A DNA stretch of 64,000 nucleotides. Origin: Candidatus Accumulibacter proximus (GTDB taxonomy: Bacteria > Pseudomonadota > Gammaproteobacteria > Burkholderiales > Rhodocyclaceae). The stretch's first letter is position 1. Each line of letters opens with the position of its first letter. Shown piece by piece: positions 45,171 through 54,265 of the stretch. Location of the stretch: contig JADJMH010000040.1 of NCBI GenBank assembly GCA_016709675.1, forward strand, positions 123,501 through 187,500, in the 5' to 3' direction. The notes under the pieces were generated by a model, which ran no database searches, was not told the DNA's origin, and saw only the letters and a list, made by a program, of their open reading frames with translations. The position numbers and the translations under genes are program-made.

Positions 45171-45335
45171 GCAAGACTCCGTGAAAAGCGTTGATGAAAA
45201 AGCGGACGAAAAACAGCCCAGCGGCAGCGGAGCCACCGACTGCGGACAATGGATCAGCAGTTGGGGACGGTCGCAGCCATTTCAAGCCCTGCCGGCAACG
45301 CGCAGCGGCCTCAGCGGCAGCACCGCATCAGGTAT

Positions 45336-45902
45336 TCAAGGTTCGATGCTCAGGTACGCTACGCTCAACACTTCGACTTCACGCCAGCCGGCCGGGCTCT
45401 GGAAACGCACGCTGTCGCCAGCGCGTGACCTGAGCAGCGCACGCGCCAGCGGCGACACCCAACTGATCCGTCCACGGGCAGAATCGGTCTCGTCGACGCC
45501 GACAATCTGGTAAGTATTTTCAAGTCCCCGCTCGTCACAGATGGTCACCGTCGCACCAAAAAACACCTGCTCGGTATTCGCGCGCACTGCTGGATCGACG
45601 ATCTCCGCCTGATCGAGGCGCTTGGTCAGGAAACGTATGCGCCGGTCGATCTCGCGCAGTCGCCGTTTGCCATAGAGGTAGTCGGCATTCTCCGAACGGT
45701 CGCCATTCGATGCTGCCCACTGTACGACGCTGACCACGTGCGGCCGTTCAACGCGCAGCAAGTGCTCGAGTTCGGCCCGAATGCGTGCGTGCCCGCCTGG
45801 TGTGATGTAGTTGTGCGTGCCTTGTGGCAGACGCAGCGAGGGGTCAGCTCCCTCGTCCTCATCTTCCCCGCTTGCGGTCTCGCTGGTGAAAGCCTGGTTC
45901 AT
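45336..45902 (-). CDS. greB: transcription elongation factor GreB
   Basis: A 188-residue protein with an acidic tail at the N-terminus (DEDEGAD), then the Gre start NYITPGGHARIRAELEHLL, SENADYLYGKRRLREIDRRIRFLTKRL (coiled-coil tip, acidic/aromatic GreB pattern) and a C-terminal FKBP-like GreA/GreB domain (GRISWVSPLARALLR). GreB stimulates transcript cleavage by paused RNA polymerase. Confidence 0.93.
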   Translation of the reverse strand: MNQAFTSETASGEDEDEGADPSLRLPQGTHNYITPGGHARIRAELEHLLRVERPHVVSVVQWAASNGDRSENADYLYGKRRLREIDRRIRFLTKRLDQAEIVDPAVRANTEQVFFGATVTICDERGLENTYQIVGVDETDSARGRISWVSPLARALLRSRAGDSVRFQSPAGWREVEVLSVAYLSIEP

Positions 45903-46047
45903 CGCCTATCCCCGCGCATTCCCGACGTTCTGCCTCGGCTTGACGGCGCCGGAGGGAAAATGCAAACAGCACATTGTTCAGCCGTGATGGTCGAAAAAGA
46001 AACGCCGCAGGCCCCCGCATCGGCACCGCCGCGCAATGCCGGATCGA

Positions 46048-46368
46048 TCAGTAGCCAATATTGAACGCCGCAACATCGATGCGAACGGTATCCCGCCCGA
46101 GTGCCAAAGCCGTGTAGCGGGCAAAGTTCGTCGCCCAGTCCTTGCCCTCGACAAAGCGCTGCTCGCCACCATAACGGGCAACGTTGAGAATCTTGTCTAT
46201 GATCAGAACCTTGCCCATCGGATTGCTGGGCTCGCACTCGAGGTCAGCGAACTCCTTGTCAAACCAGCGGCGCGCTTCTTCGGGAGAGCCGGCAGCAAGT
46301 TCGGTGTGGGAGAACTTGTACTCGTACTGTCTCTCCCGCCCAAACGAAACGATAATGTGATAAACCAT
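46048..46368 (-). CDS. conserved hypothetical protein, 106 residues
   Basis: A 106-residue soluble protein (MVYHIIVSFGRERQYEYKF...), rich in aromatic and charged residues, with no membrane helix or known motif. RWFDKEFADLE and ILNVARYGGEQRFVEG are clear strand-loop segments. It looks like a real gene because of its codon use and regular hydrophobic pattern, but I do not recognise a family. Upstream on the other strand lies the azlC remnant. Confidence 0.6.
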   Translation of the reverse strand: MVYHIIVSFGRERQYEYKFSHTELAAGSPEEARRWFDKEFADLECEPSNPMGKVLIIDKILNVARYGGEQRFVEGKDWATNFARYTALALGRDTVRIDVAAFNIGY

Positions 46369-46434
46369 CTGCCTCCTTCCGGCGCTGTCTCAGGGTTACA
46401 ATTTCAGCCTCTATTCTATTCGCAAAAGTGTCCC

Positions 46435-46598
46435 ATGCCGCAAGTCCCGAGCAGACGCGTCGAGTTTGTTGCCGGCGTTCGCGCCTTGGCTCCAATCAGG
46501 CCTACGCGCTGACCGTGGTGCGCTGCAGGCAGACCACGGATCACCAACATCTGCATTCGTTCTTCCTGGCCTGGCCACCGAAAAGCTGCGCTGGAGAG
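46435..46598 (+). pseudogene. azlC: azlC remnant, most of gene deleted
   Basis: The start of AzlC is visible at 46435 (SRRVEFVAGVRALAPI, which resembles the usual RRxFxAGxRAxxPL). The frame then breaks after about 20 residues, and in another frame the sequence jumps to a middle piece of the same family (NQAYALTVVRCRQTTDHQHLHSFFL). About 170 residues between and the end are missing. AzlC is the large subunit of the AzlCD branched-chain amino-acid exporter. This can only be a remnant. Confidence 0.6.
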
Positions 46599-46998
46599 AT
46601 GAGAGTGGCTGCCACTGCCAGCGATCCGTTCGTCTGGTCGATGATCGTTGGCATCGGCATCATGACCTTCATCATCCGCTTTGCACCGATCGCCCTGCTT
46701 GCCCGTCTCGAACTGCCAGCCTGGCTGCGACAGGCCCTGCCTTACGTGCAGCCGGCGGTGATGGCGGCAATCATCGCGCCACCGTTGTTTTTTGCCGTTG
46801 GCGCGCCTACCATAGTGCCCGACCTGCCGCGAATTGCAGCTGCTGCTCTGGCAGCCCCGATTGCCTGGCGCGCGCAGCACCTTGCTGACCGTCGCTCTCG
46901 GCTTGCTCACCTTGTCGGGGCTGCAAGCCCTGCGCGGCCAGCCGAATCACAACCTGGGAAATATCGCCGACCATGCTGACCGAAGAACAGATCACTGA
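46599..46998 (+). pseudogene. azlD: azlD with frameshift in last helix
   Basis: The small subunit of AzlCD exporters. MTFIIRFAPIALL, WLRQALPYVQPAVMAAIIAPPLFFAV and the start of the last helix are in one frame. After WRAQ (about 46869-46876, in a CGCGCGC run) the family sequence continues in the +1 frame (TLLTVALGLLTLSGLQALRG, stop at 46996). An indel in the GC run explains it: a real mutation or a sequencing error. It follows a broken azlC, so decay of the pair is likely. Confidence 0.65.
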
Positions 46999-47182
46999 AA
47001 CGCGCACCACCCTGCATGAACTGCAGATAGAGCATCATGACCTCAATCAGGTGATCGACCACCTGATGCTCAACCCGCCGCCCGATGATCTTCTGGTCCG
47101 ACGCCTCAAGAAGCGCAAGCTGCTGCTCAAGGACCGCATCGTCCTGCTCGAGCACATGCTGGAGCCGGATGTCCTGGCCTGA
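46973..47182 (+). CDS. YdcH-like protein (DUF465)
   Basis: A 69-residue, mostly helical protein: LTEEQITETRTTLHELQIEHHDLNQVIDHL and LLVRRLKKRKLLLKDRIVLLE with the Lys/Leu pattern of DUF465/YdcH proteins. Function unknown. Its start overlaps the frameshifted end of azlD in another frame. Confidence 0.85.
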   Translation: MLTEEQITETRTTLHELQIEHHDLNQVIDHLMLNPPPDDLLVRRLKKRKLLLKDRIVLLEHMLEPDVLA

Positions 47183-47225
47183 CCCGGCAACCCGTGCAAA
47201 CCCGCCGACCACCCGCGTCGCGAAA

Positions 47226-47762
47226 CTAACCGTCGTCAGGTACCGCTGCCGCCTGGCGTCTGGCGGCCGGCCCTTCAACCCGGATCGCTCGCCCTGACCG
47301 CCGCTCCTGCTGCTGCACGGTGCCACCCATGACCGCGACGCGTGGCAGCAGGTTGCGCGCGGTCTCACCGCAGCCGGCTGCGCCGTCCTGGTCCCTGACC
47401 TGCCGGCACACGGCCTGTCCAGCGGACCGGCGCTGCGTAGCGTCGAAGTGCTCGCCGACTGGGTACCGGCGCTGCTCGATGTGGCTGGCGTCCGCGAGGC
47501 TATCCTGGTCGGACACTCGATGGGCTCGCTGGTAACCCTCGAGTGCGCCGCCCGCTACCCACAGCGGGTCAGCGGGCTGGTACTGCTCGGCACGTCGGCG
47601 CCCATGCTGATGCTCGACACCCTGATCGCCCGCGCTGAAGCCAATCCGGATAGCGCGATCAGGATGATGAACGAGAAGCCCCAGGCAGTCGTCAAAATGA
47701 TCCTCAAGTTCCTGGCCGTAAGCACTGTGTCGTCGCCTCGCCGGAACGTGCTGGACCAATGA
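47226..47762 (+). pseudogene. alpha/beta hydrolase, nonsense codon and lost C-terminus
   Basis: The frame reads LTVVRYRCRLASGG, then a TGA at 47295-47297, then PPLLLLHGATHDRDAW (oxyanion-hole region), DLPAHGLSSG and VGHSMGSLVTLEC (nucleophile Ser), all in one frame across the stop. The protein would then end after about 70 residues of the cap region (AVVKMILKFL...), far short of the usual 250-280 residues, and the catalytic Asp and His are missing. A shorter product could start at 47448 but would lack the first half. Pseudogene with two independent lesions. Confidence 0.7.
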
Positions 47763-47871
47763 CCGCGGCAAGAACCATCGCCTCTCCGGCCAGCTGCCAG
47801 CTACCCACTGCCTCGCCAGAACATAGTGCCGCCAGGATCACGATCACCACCGCCCCGTCAACTGTCCGTTG

Positions 47872-48267
47872 CTAGGGTGATCGCGACAGTTCGCTGATCC
47901 TGTCCAGTAGCGGCCGCTTCTGCTCTTCAAGTTCCCGATAGCGCGCGTAGAGACGATCCAACTCCACCGCGTAGCGCCGCAGTTGCTCCTCCAGCTGCTT
48001 GCGCTGGCGCACCTGCTCATCATAGTCCGGAAAATCACCGTCGATACCGCTCACCGCCGGCAGCGGTGGCGGGGTGGTCTGTTGCATCAGCGAGCGGCGC
48101 AATTCCTGAACCATGCCAAACTGCTGATACGCTGCCTGCTGCTCCTGCTGGATGCGACTGACGGCAAAGTCCAGGCGCCGCAGCTCATCCTGATCAGCTT
48201 CGCTGGCTGCAGCAACTGCCACGGCGAGCAGCAAAATGGCGGTCAACAAAGTCCTCAACTGGGGCAT
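47872..48267 (-). CDS. exported coiled-coil protein of unknown function
   Basis: A 131-residue protein with a clear signal peptide (LLTAILLLAVAVAAAS), then a helical part rich in Glu, Gln and Arg (SRIQQEQQAAYQQF; QRKQLEEQLRRYAVELDRLYARYRELEEQK) that should form coiled coils. Probably periplasmic. No named family; similar small proteins exist in related betaproteobacteria as far as I know. Not linked to its neighbours. Confidence 0.6.
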   Translation of the reverse strand: MPQLRTLLTAILLLAVAVAAASEADQDELRRLDFAVSRIQQEQQAAYQQFGMVQELRRSLMQQTTPPPLPAVSGIDGDFPDYDEQVRQRKQLEEQLRRYAVELDRLYARYRELEEQKRPLLDRISELSRSP

Positions 48268-48746
48268 CTCTTGCTCCTATCCCATCTGCCGTGGCTCGCG
48301 GCCGGCTTGGCCTTCGCATCACGCCGTACGAGATCCGGCATTCGTCCTGATGATCGCGATTACGCTCTGGCGAGCGGCGGTCGGGACACGCGCGGCCTGA
48401 ACCCGAACCTTGCTTCCCTGCAACCGCATCCACGGCGAACCCTACAAGGCGACACCCAAGAACCGAACGTTCAGCCTTGCACCACACTGCTGGGTGTCGA
48501 TGCCTTGCCCCCTGCTGACGCTCGCAAGTTCAACGCGGGCAGTCACTTGACTCCATGCAGAACCATAGTGCCAGATGCTAACACACGCTGGCAGCGGCTT
48601 GCCGACTGACACATTGGCTCCCCCGCCATGTTCTTGCGCCGGTTGTGGCTGTTTCCGCAAATTTCCCCGGGACAACGCTGACACATCCGGCCGTCCGAAT
48701 TCTTGAGCCCCTCCCTTGGCGACTCACGGCAGCTCGACCGCTGAAT
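48268..48746. other. about 480 bases, no gene seen
   Basis: Between two convergent-to-same-strand genes. Neither strand gives a convincing ORF, and no tRNA-like fold or long palindrome was seen. It may hold the promoter of the small exported protein at its left end and the 3' end of suhB at its right end. Confidence 0.35.
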
Positions 48747-49556
48747 TCAGGCCAGCAAACCTGGTGTGCGATGACCGTCAATCACCTGCAGCAACTGCGC
48801 GAAGACCTTTGGCGTACCCGCCACCAGATTGCCAGTCTGGAGGTAGCTCTCGTTGCCGGCAAGGTCACCCACCAGGCCGCCGGCCTCCGAGATCAGCAGC
48901 GCACCGCCGGCCATATCCCACGGCGACAGGCCGAACTCCCAGAAGCCGTCGAAGCGACCACAGGCGACGTAGGCAAGATCGAGCGCGGCGGCACCGGGCC
49001 GGCGGATGCCGGCGGTCCTGCGAGCAAGCTCCTTGAAGATCGCCAGGTAGGCATCGATGTGATCGTAGATCCGGTAGGGAAAGCCGGTGCCGATCAGTGC
49101 ATCTTCAAGCCGGATGCACTTGCTGACCCGAATCCGCCGCTCGTTGAGAAAAGCGCCGCCGCCCTTGCTGGCGGTGAACATCTCGTTGCGCACCGTGTCG
49201 TAGACCACCGATTGGGTGACCTGCCCGCGGTGTGCGAGCGCGATCGAGACGGCGTATTGGGGAAATCCGTGGATGAAGTTGGTGGTGCCGTCAAGCGGAT
49301 CAATGATCCACTGATACTCGCTGTCACCCGCACTGCCGGCGGTCTGGCCGGACTCTTCTGCTAGAATGCCATACTCCGGATAGGCCTCGCGCAACACGTC
49401 GATGATCGCCGCCTCGGCAGCCTTGTCCACTTCGGTGACGAAGTCGCTCTGGCGCTTGGTGGTGACCTGCAGGTGCTCGAGATCGAGTGAGGCGCGATTG
49501 ATGATTTGGCTGGCGCGGCGCGCTGCCTTGATGATGATGTTGAGCGCTGGATGCAT
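48747..49556 (-). CDS. suhB: inositol-1-monophosphatase family protein SuhB
   Basis: A 269-residue member of the IMPase family. Metal-binding motifs are intact: GILAEESG, WIIDPLDGTTNFIHGFP, and later WDMAGGALLISEAGG. It hydrolyses inositol monophosphate and, in many proteobacteria, also helps rRNA antitermination. The start at 49556 (MHPALNIIIKAARR) is typical. Divergent from trmJ with about 65 bases between starts. Confidence 0.95.
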   Translation of the reverse strand: MHPALNIIIKAARRASQIINRASLDLEHLQVTTKRQSDFVTEVDKAAEAAIIDVLREAYPEYGILAEESGQTAGSAGDSEYQWIIDPLDGTTNFIHGFPQYAVSIALAHRGQVTQSVVYDTVRNEMFTASKGGGAFLNERRIRVSKCIRLEDALIGTGFPYRIYDHIDAYLAIFKELARRTAGIRRPGAAALDLAYVACGRFDGFWEFGLSPWDMAGGALLISEAGGLVGDLAGNESYLQTGNLVAGTPKVFAQLLQVIDGHRTPGLLA

Positions 49557-49621
49557 GATTTTGGGAAACCCGACGAGCGGCCGTTGCCGCCCGATTGGTG
49601 TGGAGGAGTCCCGATTCTAAT

Positions 49622-50431
49622 ATGAACCGACCTGCAGGGTCTCATCGTTCGAGTTCCCCACTCGAACGAATCCGGGTCGTCCTGTCGCAGACCAGCCATC
49701 CGGGCAATATCGGGGCGGCCGCGCGCGCGATGAAGACAATGGGCCTTTCGCGTCTGCTGCTGGTCAATCCCAAGCGCTTTCCGGACGACGAGGCGGTGGC
49801 GCGGGCGGCAGGTGCCGATGAAATTCTCGCCCAGGCGCAAGTCTGCACGAGTCTCGATGCGGCCCTGGCCGATACCGTCTTTGCCTGCGCGGTTTCCGCT
49901 CGGCACCGCAATCTTGGGCCACCGGCAATTCAGGCACGGGCAGCGGCCAGCGAAATTCTGGCCAGGGCCGACGACGGTGAAGTGGCCCTGCTGTTTGGCA
50001 ACGAGACATCCGGCCTGTCGAACGCCGAGGTGCAGCGCTGCCAGCGTACGGTCTACATTCCGGCAAATCCCGCCTACAGCTCGCTGAATCTGGCTTCAGC
50101 AGTGCAGCTGCTGTGTTACGAGTTGCGCCTGACCGCCTTCGACAGCGCGCCACCGGTTGTCACCAAGGCGATTCCCTTCGCCTCGCCACCAGCAACTTAT
50201 GAGGACATCGAGCGCTTCTACGACCATCTTGGGCGGGTGATGGTGAGCAGCGGCTTCCTCGATCCGCAGCGCCCGCGACGACTGCTCCCCAAGCTGCGCC
50301 GACTGTTCGGACGTGCTGAGCTCGAACGTGACGAGATCAATATCCTGCGCGGCCTGCTCGACGCTGTCGAAAAGCAGCTGGCCACCGGCAATGGCATCAC
50401 CGGGCCTGCTGGCAATAGTGGACCGCAATAG
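49622..50431 (+). CDS. trmJ: tRNA (Cm32/Um32) methyltransferase
   Basis: A 269-residue SPOUT methyltransferase. The start IRVVLSQTSHPGNIGAAARAMKTMG, the middle VALLFGNETSGLSNAEVQRC and the knot IPANPAYSSLNLASAVQLLCYEL are the three SpoU motifs. It 2'-O-methylates position 32 of tRNA. The start at 49622 is preferred; a frame upstream adds 9 residues from the suhB promoter side. It precedes cysE and iscR as in many proteobacteria. Confidence 0.95.
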   Translation: MNRPAGSHRSSSPLERIRVVLSQTSHPGNIGAAARAMKTMGLSRLLLVNPKRFPDDEAVARAAGADEILAQAQVCTSLDAALADTVFACAVSARHRNLGPPAIQARAAASEILARADDGEVALLFGNETSGLSNAEVQRCQRTVYIPANPAYSSLNLASAVQLLCYELRLTAFDSAPPVVTKAIPFASPPATYEDIERFYDHLGRVMVSSGFLDPQRPRRLLPKLRRLFGRAELERDEINILRGLLDAVEKQLATGNGITGPAGNSGPQ

Positions 50432-50489
50432 TCGGATATTGTAGAATTTCGTCAGGACTCAGGCACTTTCGCTCAAGGATTCTCCCCTC

Positions 50490-51242
50490 ATGTTCAGCCA
50501 CCTGCGCGAAGATATTCAATCGGTATTCGACCGTGACCCTGCTGCGCGCACCTTCTGGGAGGTGCTGACCTGTTACCCGGGCGTTCACGCGATGGTCTCG
50601 CATCGCCTCGCACATTGGTTGTGGAGGCACCGCCTGCGCTGGCTCGGTCGACTCGTTTCGCACCTGGGACGCTTTCTTACCGGCATTGAAATCCACCCGG
50701 GAGCAACCGTTGGACGCCGTCTGTTCATCGATCACGGGATGGGTGTGGTAATCGGCGAGACGGCGGTGATCGGTAATGATGTCACGCTCTACCACGGCGT
50801 CACCCTCGGCGGAACTTCGTGGAGCAAGGGCAGGCGCCATCCGACGCTGGAAGATGGGGTCGTCATCGGTGCCGGCGCCAAGGTACTGGGACCAATCACG
50901 GTCGGTGCGCTGGCCAAAGTCGGCTCGAATGCCGTGGTCGTCAAGAACGTACCGGCGAAAGCGACGGCGGTGGGCAATCCTGCACGAATCATCGACGGTG
51001 AGCTGGCGCAGAAGCGCGAGCAGATGGCAGGGCAACTGGGCTTCTCTGCCTACGCCCTGGGTGGCGATCAGGATGACCCTCTGGCCAAGGCGATTCATGG
51101 CCTGCTCGATCATGCCGTCGAGCTTGACCGGCGCTTTGATCGGCTGCTGGGAAAACTCGAGGCGGCTGGCGTCGAAGTCGACAGCGAACTGATAACCGCC
51201 GACCAGTTCGACCCACAATACCTGAGTAAAATAGTTGACTAA
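50490..51242 (+). CDS. cysE: serine O-acetyltransferase
   Basis: A 250-residue CysE, first step of cysteine synthesis from serine. The N-terminal helical part (DIQSVFDRDPAARTFWEVL) and a left-handed beta-helix of hexapeptide repeats (IEIHPGATVGRRLFIDHGMGVVIGETAVIGNDVTLYHGVTLGG) are clear. Shorter than the E. coli enzyme by about 20 residues. It directly precedes iscR; the iscR promoter overlaps its stop codon. The link makes sense because the Isc system uses cysteine as sulfur donor. Confidence 0.95.
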   Translation: MFSHLREDIQSVFDRDPAARTFWEVLTCYPGVHAMVSHRLAHWLWRHRLRWLGRLVSHLGRFLTGIEIHPGATVGRRLFIDHGMGVVIGETAVIGNDVTLYHGVTLGGTSWSKGRRHPTLEDGVVIGAGAKVLGPITVGALAKVGSNAVVVKNVPAKATAVGNPARIIDGELAQKREQMAGQLGFSAYALGGDQDDPLAKAIHGLLDHAVELDRRFDRLLGKLEAAGVEVDSELITADQFDPQYLSKIVD

Positions 51243-51290
51243 TGTCTGAACCATCCTTTAGTATACTAATCTGATCAACTACTACCGAGG
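51233..51290 (+). promoter_or_regulatory. iscR promoter with likely IscR site
   Basis: TTGACT at 51235-51240 with a possible -10 (TAGTAT, 51259-51264, 18-base spacing, or TATACT at 51262-51267). The first part, ATAGTTGACTAATGTC at about 51231-51246, resembles the start of the type 1 IscR box (ATAGTTGACT...). An inverted AGTTG...CAACT pair spans 51233-51281. A GAGGAGA ribosome-binding site precedes the ATG at 51298. Autoregulation is inferred from family knowledge. Confidence 0.5.
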
Positions 51291-51297
51291 AGAAACC

Positions 51298-51789
51298 ATG
51301 CGCCTAACGACCAAAGGACGCTTCGCAGTCACCGCGATGATCGATCTGGCGCTGCGCTGTGCCGACGGCCCCGTATCTCTCGCCGGCATCAGCGAGCGCC
51401 AGAAAATTTCTTTGTCTTACCTGGAGCAACTGTTTGGCAAGCTGCGCCGCTACGGCCTCGTCGACAGTGTGCGCGGCCCGGGAGGTGGCTACTGCCTGGC
51501 ACGCCCGACCAGCGAAATGACGGTGACCGACATCATTCGTGCTGTCGATGAACCGCTTGATGCGACCCAGTGCGGTGGGCGCGAAAACTGCCGCGACGAC
51601 GAACGCTGCATGACCCATGAGCTGTGGTCAACGCTGAACGACAAGATGTACGACTTCCTGAGTTCGGTGACGCTGGCCGAGTTGGTTGACCAGCAGCTGC
51701 AAAAAAGAGGTGGCCACGTCGCCGTGATGCAGGATGCGCGACGCACACGGCAGCGGACCCGCGCCAAAACGGTCGCCGTTGGCGGCTAA
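51298..51789 (+). CDS. iscR: Fe-S cluster regulator IscR
   Basis: A 163-residue Rrf2-type regulator. Winged helix at the start (MRLTTKGRFAVTAMIDLA), wing GPGGGYCLARP, and the [2Fe-2S] ligands Cys92, Cys98, Cys104 and His107 in the canonical positions (CGGRENCRDDERCMTH). With a cluster it represses the isc operon; without it the operon is derepressed. Heads the operon. Confidence 0.97.
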   Translation: MRLTTKGRFAVTAMIDLALRCADGPVSLAGISERQKISLSYLEQLFGKLRRYGLVDSVRGPGGGYCLARPTSEMTVTDIIRAVDEPLDATQCGGRENCRDDERCMTHELWSTLNDKMYDFLSSVTLAELVDQQLQKRGGHVAVMQDARRTRQRTRAKTVAVGG

Positions 51790-51807
51790 TCCCCTCGGCT
51801 CGTAGTC

Positions 51808-52965
51808 ATGTTCGCGCCCGTCTATCTCGACCATAACGCCAGCACTCCCGCCGATCCGGCGGTGGTCGAGGCGATGCTGCCCTACCTCTCGGCGCACTTC
51901 GGCAACGCGTCGAGCCGGCACGAGTACGGCCGCGCCGCGCGGCGGGCGATTGACGAGGCGCGCAACCAGGTGGCGGCAGCGGTCGGTGCTCACGCTAGCG
52001 AGGTGGTGTTTACCAGCGGTGGCTCCGAAGCCAACAATCTGCTGATCAAGGGTGCTGCCGGGCGTCTCAAGCCTGGTCTGCTGGCCGTCAGCGCGATTGA
52101 ACATCCCTGTGTGATCAAGCCGGCCGAGCAGCTGTGCAAATACGGCTGGACGCTCGCAAGACTGACCGTCGACGCCGACGGACGGATCGATGCCGAAAAC
52201 TTCGAAGCGGTGATGACCGCCAGGCCGAAGATCGTGTCGGTGATGCTGGCCAACAACGAAACCGGCGTGCTGCAGGATGTCGAGTCGCTCGCCGAACGTA
52301 GCCGGTCAACTGGCGCCTGGTTCCACACCGATGCGGTGCAGGCAATCGGCAAGCTGCCGGTTGACTTTCGCCGTCTGAATGCGGCCGGGGTTCATGCCTT
52401 GACGCTGTCGGCACACAAGATCGGTGGTCCCAAGGGCGCTGCAGCGCTGGTGCTAGACAAGCGGCTTGATCTCGAGCCGTTGATAGCCGGCGGTGGACAG
52501 GAACGCGGCTTGCGCTCTGGCACCGAAAACGTGGCGGCGATCGTCGGCTTCGGCGTGGCCTGTGAGTTGGCGGTACAGCGCCGGGACGCTCTGGCGCAGC
52601 ACCTGTTGCAGCTGCGCCAGCAGGTCGAATGCGGTCTGCTCGGGCTGGGCGCGGTGCTTTTTGGCCAGGTTGCCGAACGTTTGCCGAACACGGTCTATTT
52701 TGCCATCCCCGAAATCGATGGTGAAACATTGGTCGGGCACCTCGATCGGGCCGGCTATGCCGTGGCCAGCGGCGCAGCATGTTCGAGTGCCAACCCTGAG
52801 CCGTCGCACGTGTTGCGGGCAATGGGCGTCGCGCCCGACCTGGCTCGTGGCGCAGTACGCATCAGCCTCGGTCGCGGCAACAGTGAAGCACAGGTTGCGG
52901 CCTTCCTGGCAAGCGTACAGGCGACGGTCACCCGGCTGCAACGTTTGACCGCGATGGCTGTCTGA
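51808..52965 (+). CDS. NifS-like cysteine desulfurase, first of two
   Basis: A 385-residue PLP-dependent cysteine desulfurase. YLDHNASTP at the start, PLP lysine in LTLSAHKIGGPKG, catalytic Cys in ASGAACSSANPEPSHVL, and RISLGRGNSE near the end. It has a shorter, more group II-like or NifS-like sequence than the IscS that follows. Tandem desulfurases at this point of the isc operon are known from Rhodocyclales. Which one feeds IscU is not clear from sequence. Confidence 0.9.
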   Translation: MFAPVYLDHNASTPADPAVVEAMLPYLSAHFGNASSRHEYGRAARRAIDEARNQVAAAVGAHASEVVFTSGGSEANNLLIKGAAGRLKPGLLAVSAIEHPCVIKPAEQLCKYGWTLARLTVDADGRIDAENFEAVMTARPKIVSVMLANNETGVLQDVESLAERSRSTGAWFHTDAVQAIGKLPVDFRRLNAAGVHALTLSAHKIGGPKGAAALVLDKRLDLEPLIAGGGQERGLRSGTENVAAIVGFGVACELAVQRRDALAQHLLQLRQQVECGLLGLGAVLFGQVAERLPNTVYFAIPEIDGETLVGHLDRAGYAVASGAACSSANPEPSHVLRAMGVAPDLARGAVRISLGRGNSEAQVAAFLASVQATVTRLQRLTAMAV

Positions 52966-53030
52966 GCGCCGGGAATTCCCGAGAACAGAATGCCAACCTG
53001 CCACAACATGTACAACCCGGAGCAAGAGCA

Positions 53031-54242
53031 ATGCTGAAGCTGCCTATCTATCTCGATTATTCGGCGACGACGTCGGTCGATCCCCGCGTGGCAACGAAGA
53101 TGATCCCCTATCTGGTCGAGAAATTCGGCAATCCAGCCTCGCGCTCGCATTCTTTCGGCTGGGAAGCAGAAGCAGCAGTCGAAGAGGCGCGTGCAGAAGT
53201 GGCCAGGCTGGTCAATGCTGACCCGAAGGAAATCGTCTGGACCTCGGGGGCAACCGAATCCAATAACCTGGCGATCAAGGGAGCGGCGCAGTTCTACGCC
53301 GGCAAGGGCAAGCACGTGGTGACGGTGAAGACCGAGCACAAAGCCGTGCTCGACACCTGCCGGGAACTCGAGCGGCAGGGTTTTGAGGTCAGTTACCTTG
53401 ACGTCCGCGACGATGGACTGCTTGACCTCGAAGTGTTCAAAGCGGCGCTGCGCCCGGATACGATCGTTGTCTCGGTGATGTTCGTCAATAATGAGATTGG
53501 CGTCATTCAGCCGATCGCCGAGATTGGCGAGATCTGCCGCGCGCGGGGAATCATCTTCCACGTTGACGCAGCGCAGGCAACGGGCAAGGTGGAAATCGAT
53601 CTGGCGGCGCTGAAGGTCGATTTGATGAGTTTTTCAGCGCACAAGACCTACGGCCCGAAAGGGATCGGCGCATTGTACGTCCGGCGCAAGCCGCGGGTTC
53701 GCCTGACCGCGCAGATGCACGGCGGCGGCCACGAACGTGGTTTCCGTTCCGGCACCCTGGCAACGCATCAGATCGTCGGCATGGGGGAAGCGTTTCGGCT
53801 GGCTCGCCTGGAAATGCGCGCGGAAAATGAGCGCATCCGCATGCTGCGGGACCGCTTGCTCGCGGGGCTCTCGGACATTGACCAGGTGTTTGTCAATGGC
53901 GACCTCGAGCGGCGTGTACCGCACAATCTGAACATCAGTTTCGCCTATGTCGAGGGTGAATCGCTGCTGATGGCGATCAAGGACCTTGCCGTCTCATCCG
54001 GATCCGCTTGCACCTCGGCTTCGCTCGAACCCTCGTACGTGCTGCGGGCCCTCGGGCGGGAAGACGAACTGGCGCACAGCTCGATCCGCTTCACACTTGG
54101 CCGTTTCACCACCGAAGAAGAAATTGACTACGCCATCAAGCTCTTGCACGACAAGATTGGTCGACTGCGCGAGCTCTCGCCACTCTGGGAGATGGTTCAG
54201 GAAGGCGTTGACCTCAGTACGGTCCAGTGGGCCGCACATTGA
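53031..54242 (+). CDS. iscS: cysteine desulfurase IscS
   Basis: A 403-residue IscS with YLDYSATTSVDPRVA, PLP lysine in SFSAHKTYGPKG, the mobile loop SSGSACTSASLEPSYVLRALG with the catalytic Cys, and the ending SPLWEMVQEGVDLSTVQWAAH typical of true IscS. It takes sulfur from cysteine and gives it to IscU and other acceptors. 23 bases before iscU. Confidence 0.97.
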   Translation: MLKLPIYLDYSATTSVDPRVATKMIPYLVEKFGNPASRSHSFGWEAEAAVEEARAEVARLVNADPKEIVWTSGATESNNLAIKGAAQFYAGKGKHVVTVKTEHKAVLDTCRELERQGFEVSYLDVRDDGLLDLEVFKAALRPDTIVVSVMFVNNEIGVIQPIAEIGEICRARGIIFHVDAAQATGKVEIDLAALKVDLMSFSAHKTYGPKGIGALYVRRKPRVRLTAQMHGGGHERGFRSGTLATHQIVGMGEAFRLARLEMRAENERIRMLRDRLLAGLSDIDQVFVNGDLERRVPHNLNISFAYVEGESLLMAIKDLAVSSGSACTSASLEPSYVLRALGREDELAHSSIRFTLGRFTTEEEIDYAIKLLHDKIGRLRELSPLWEMVQEGVDLSTVQWAAH

Positions 54243-54265
54243 TGAATTACTGAAGGAGAAGCATC

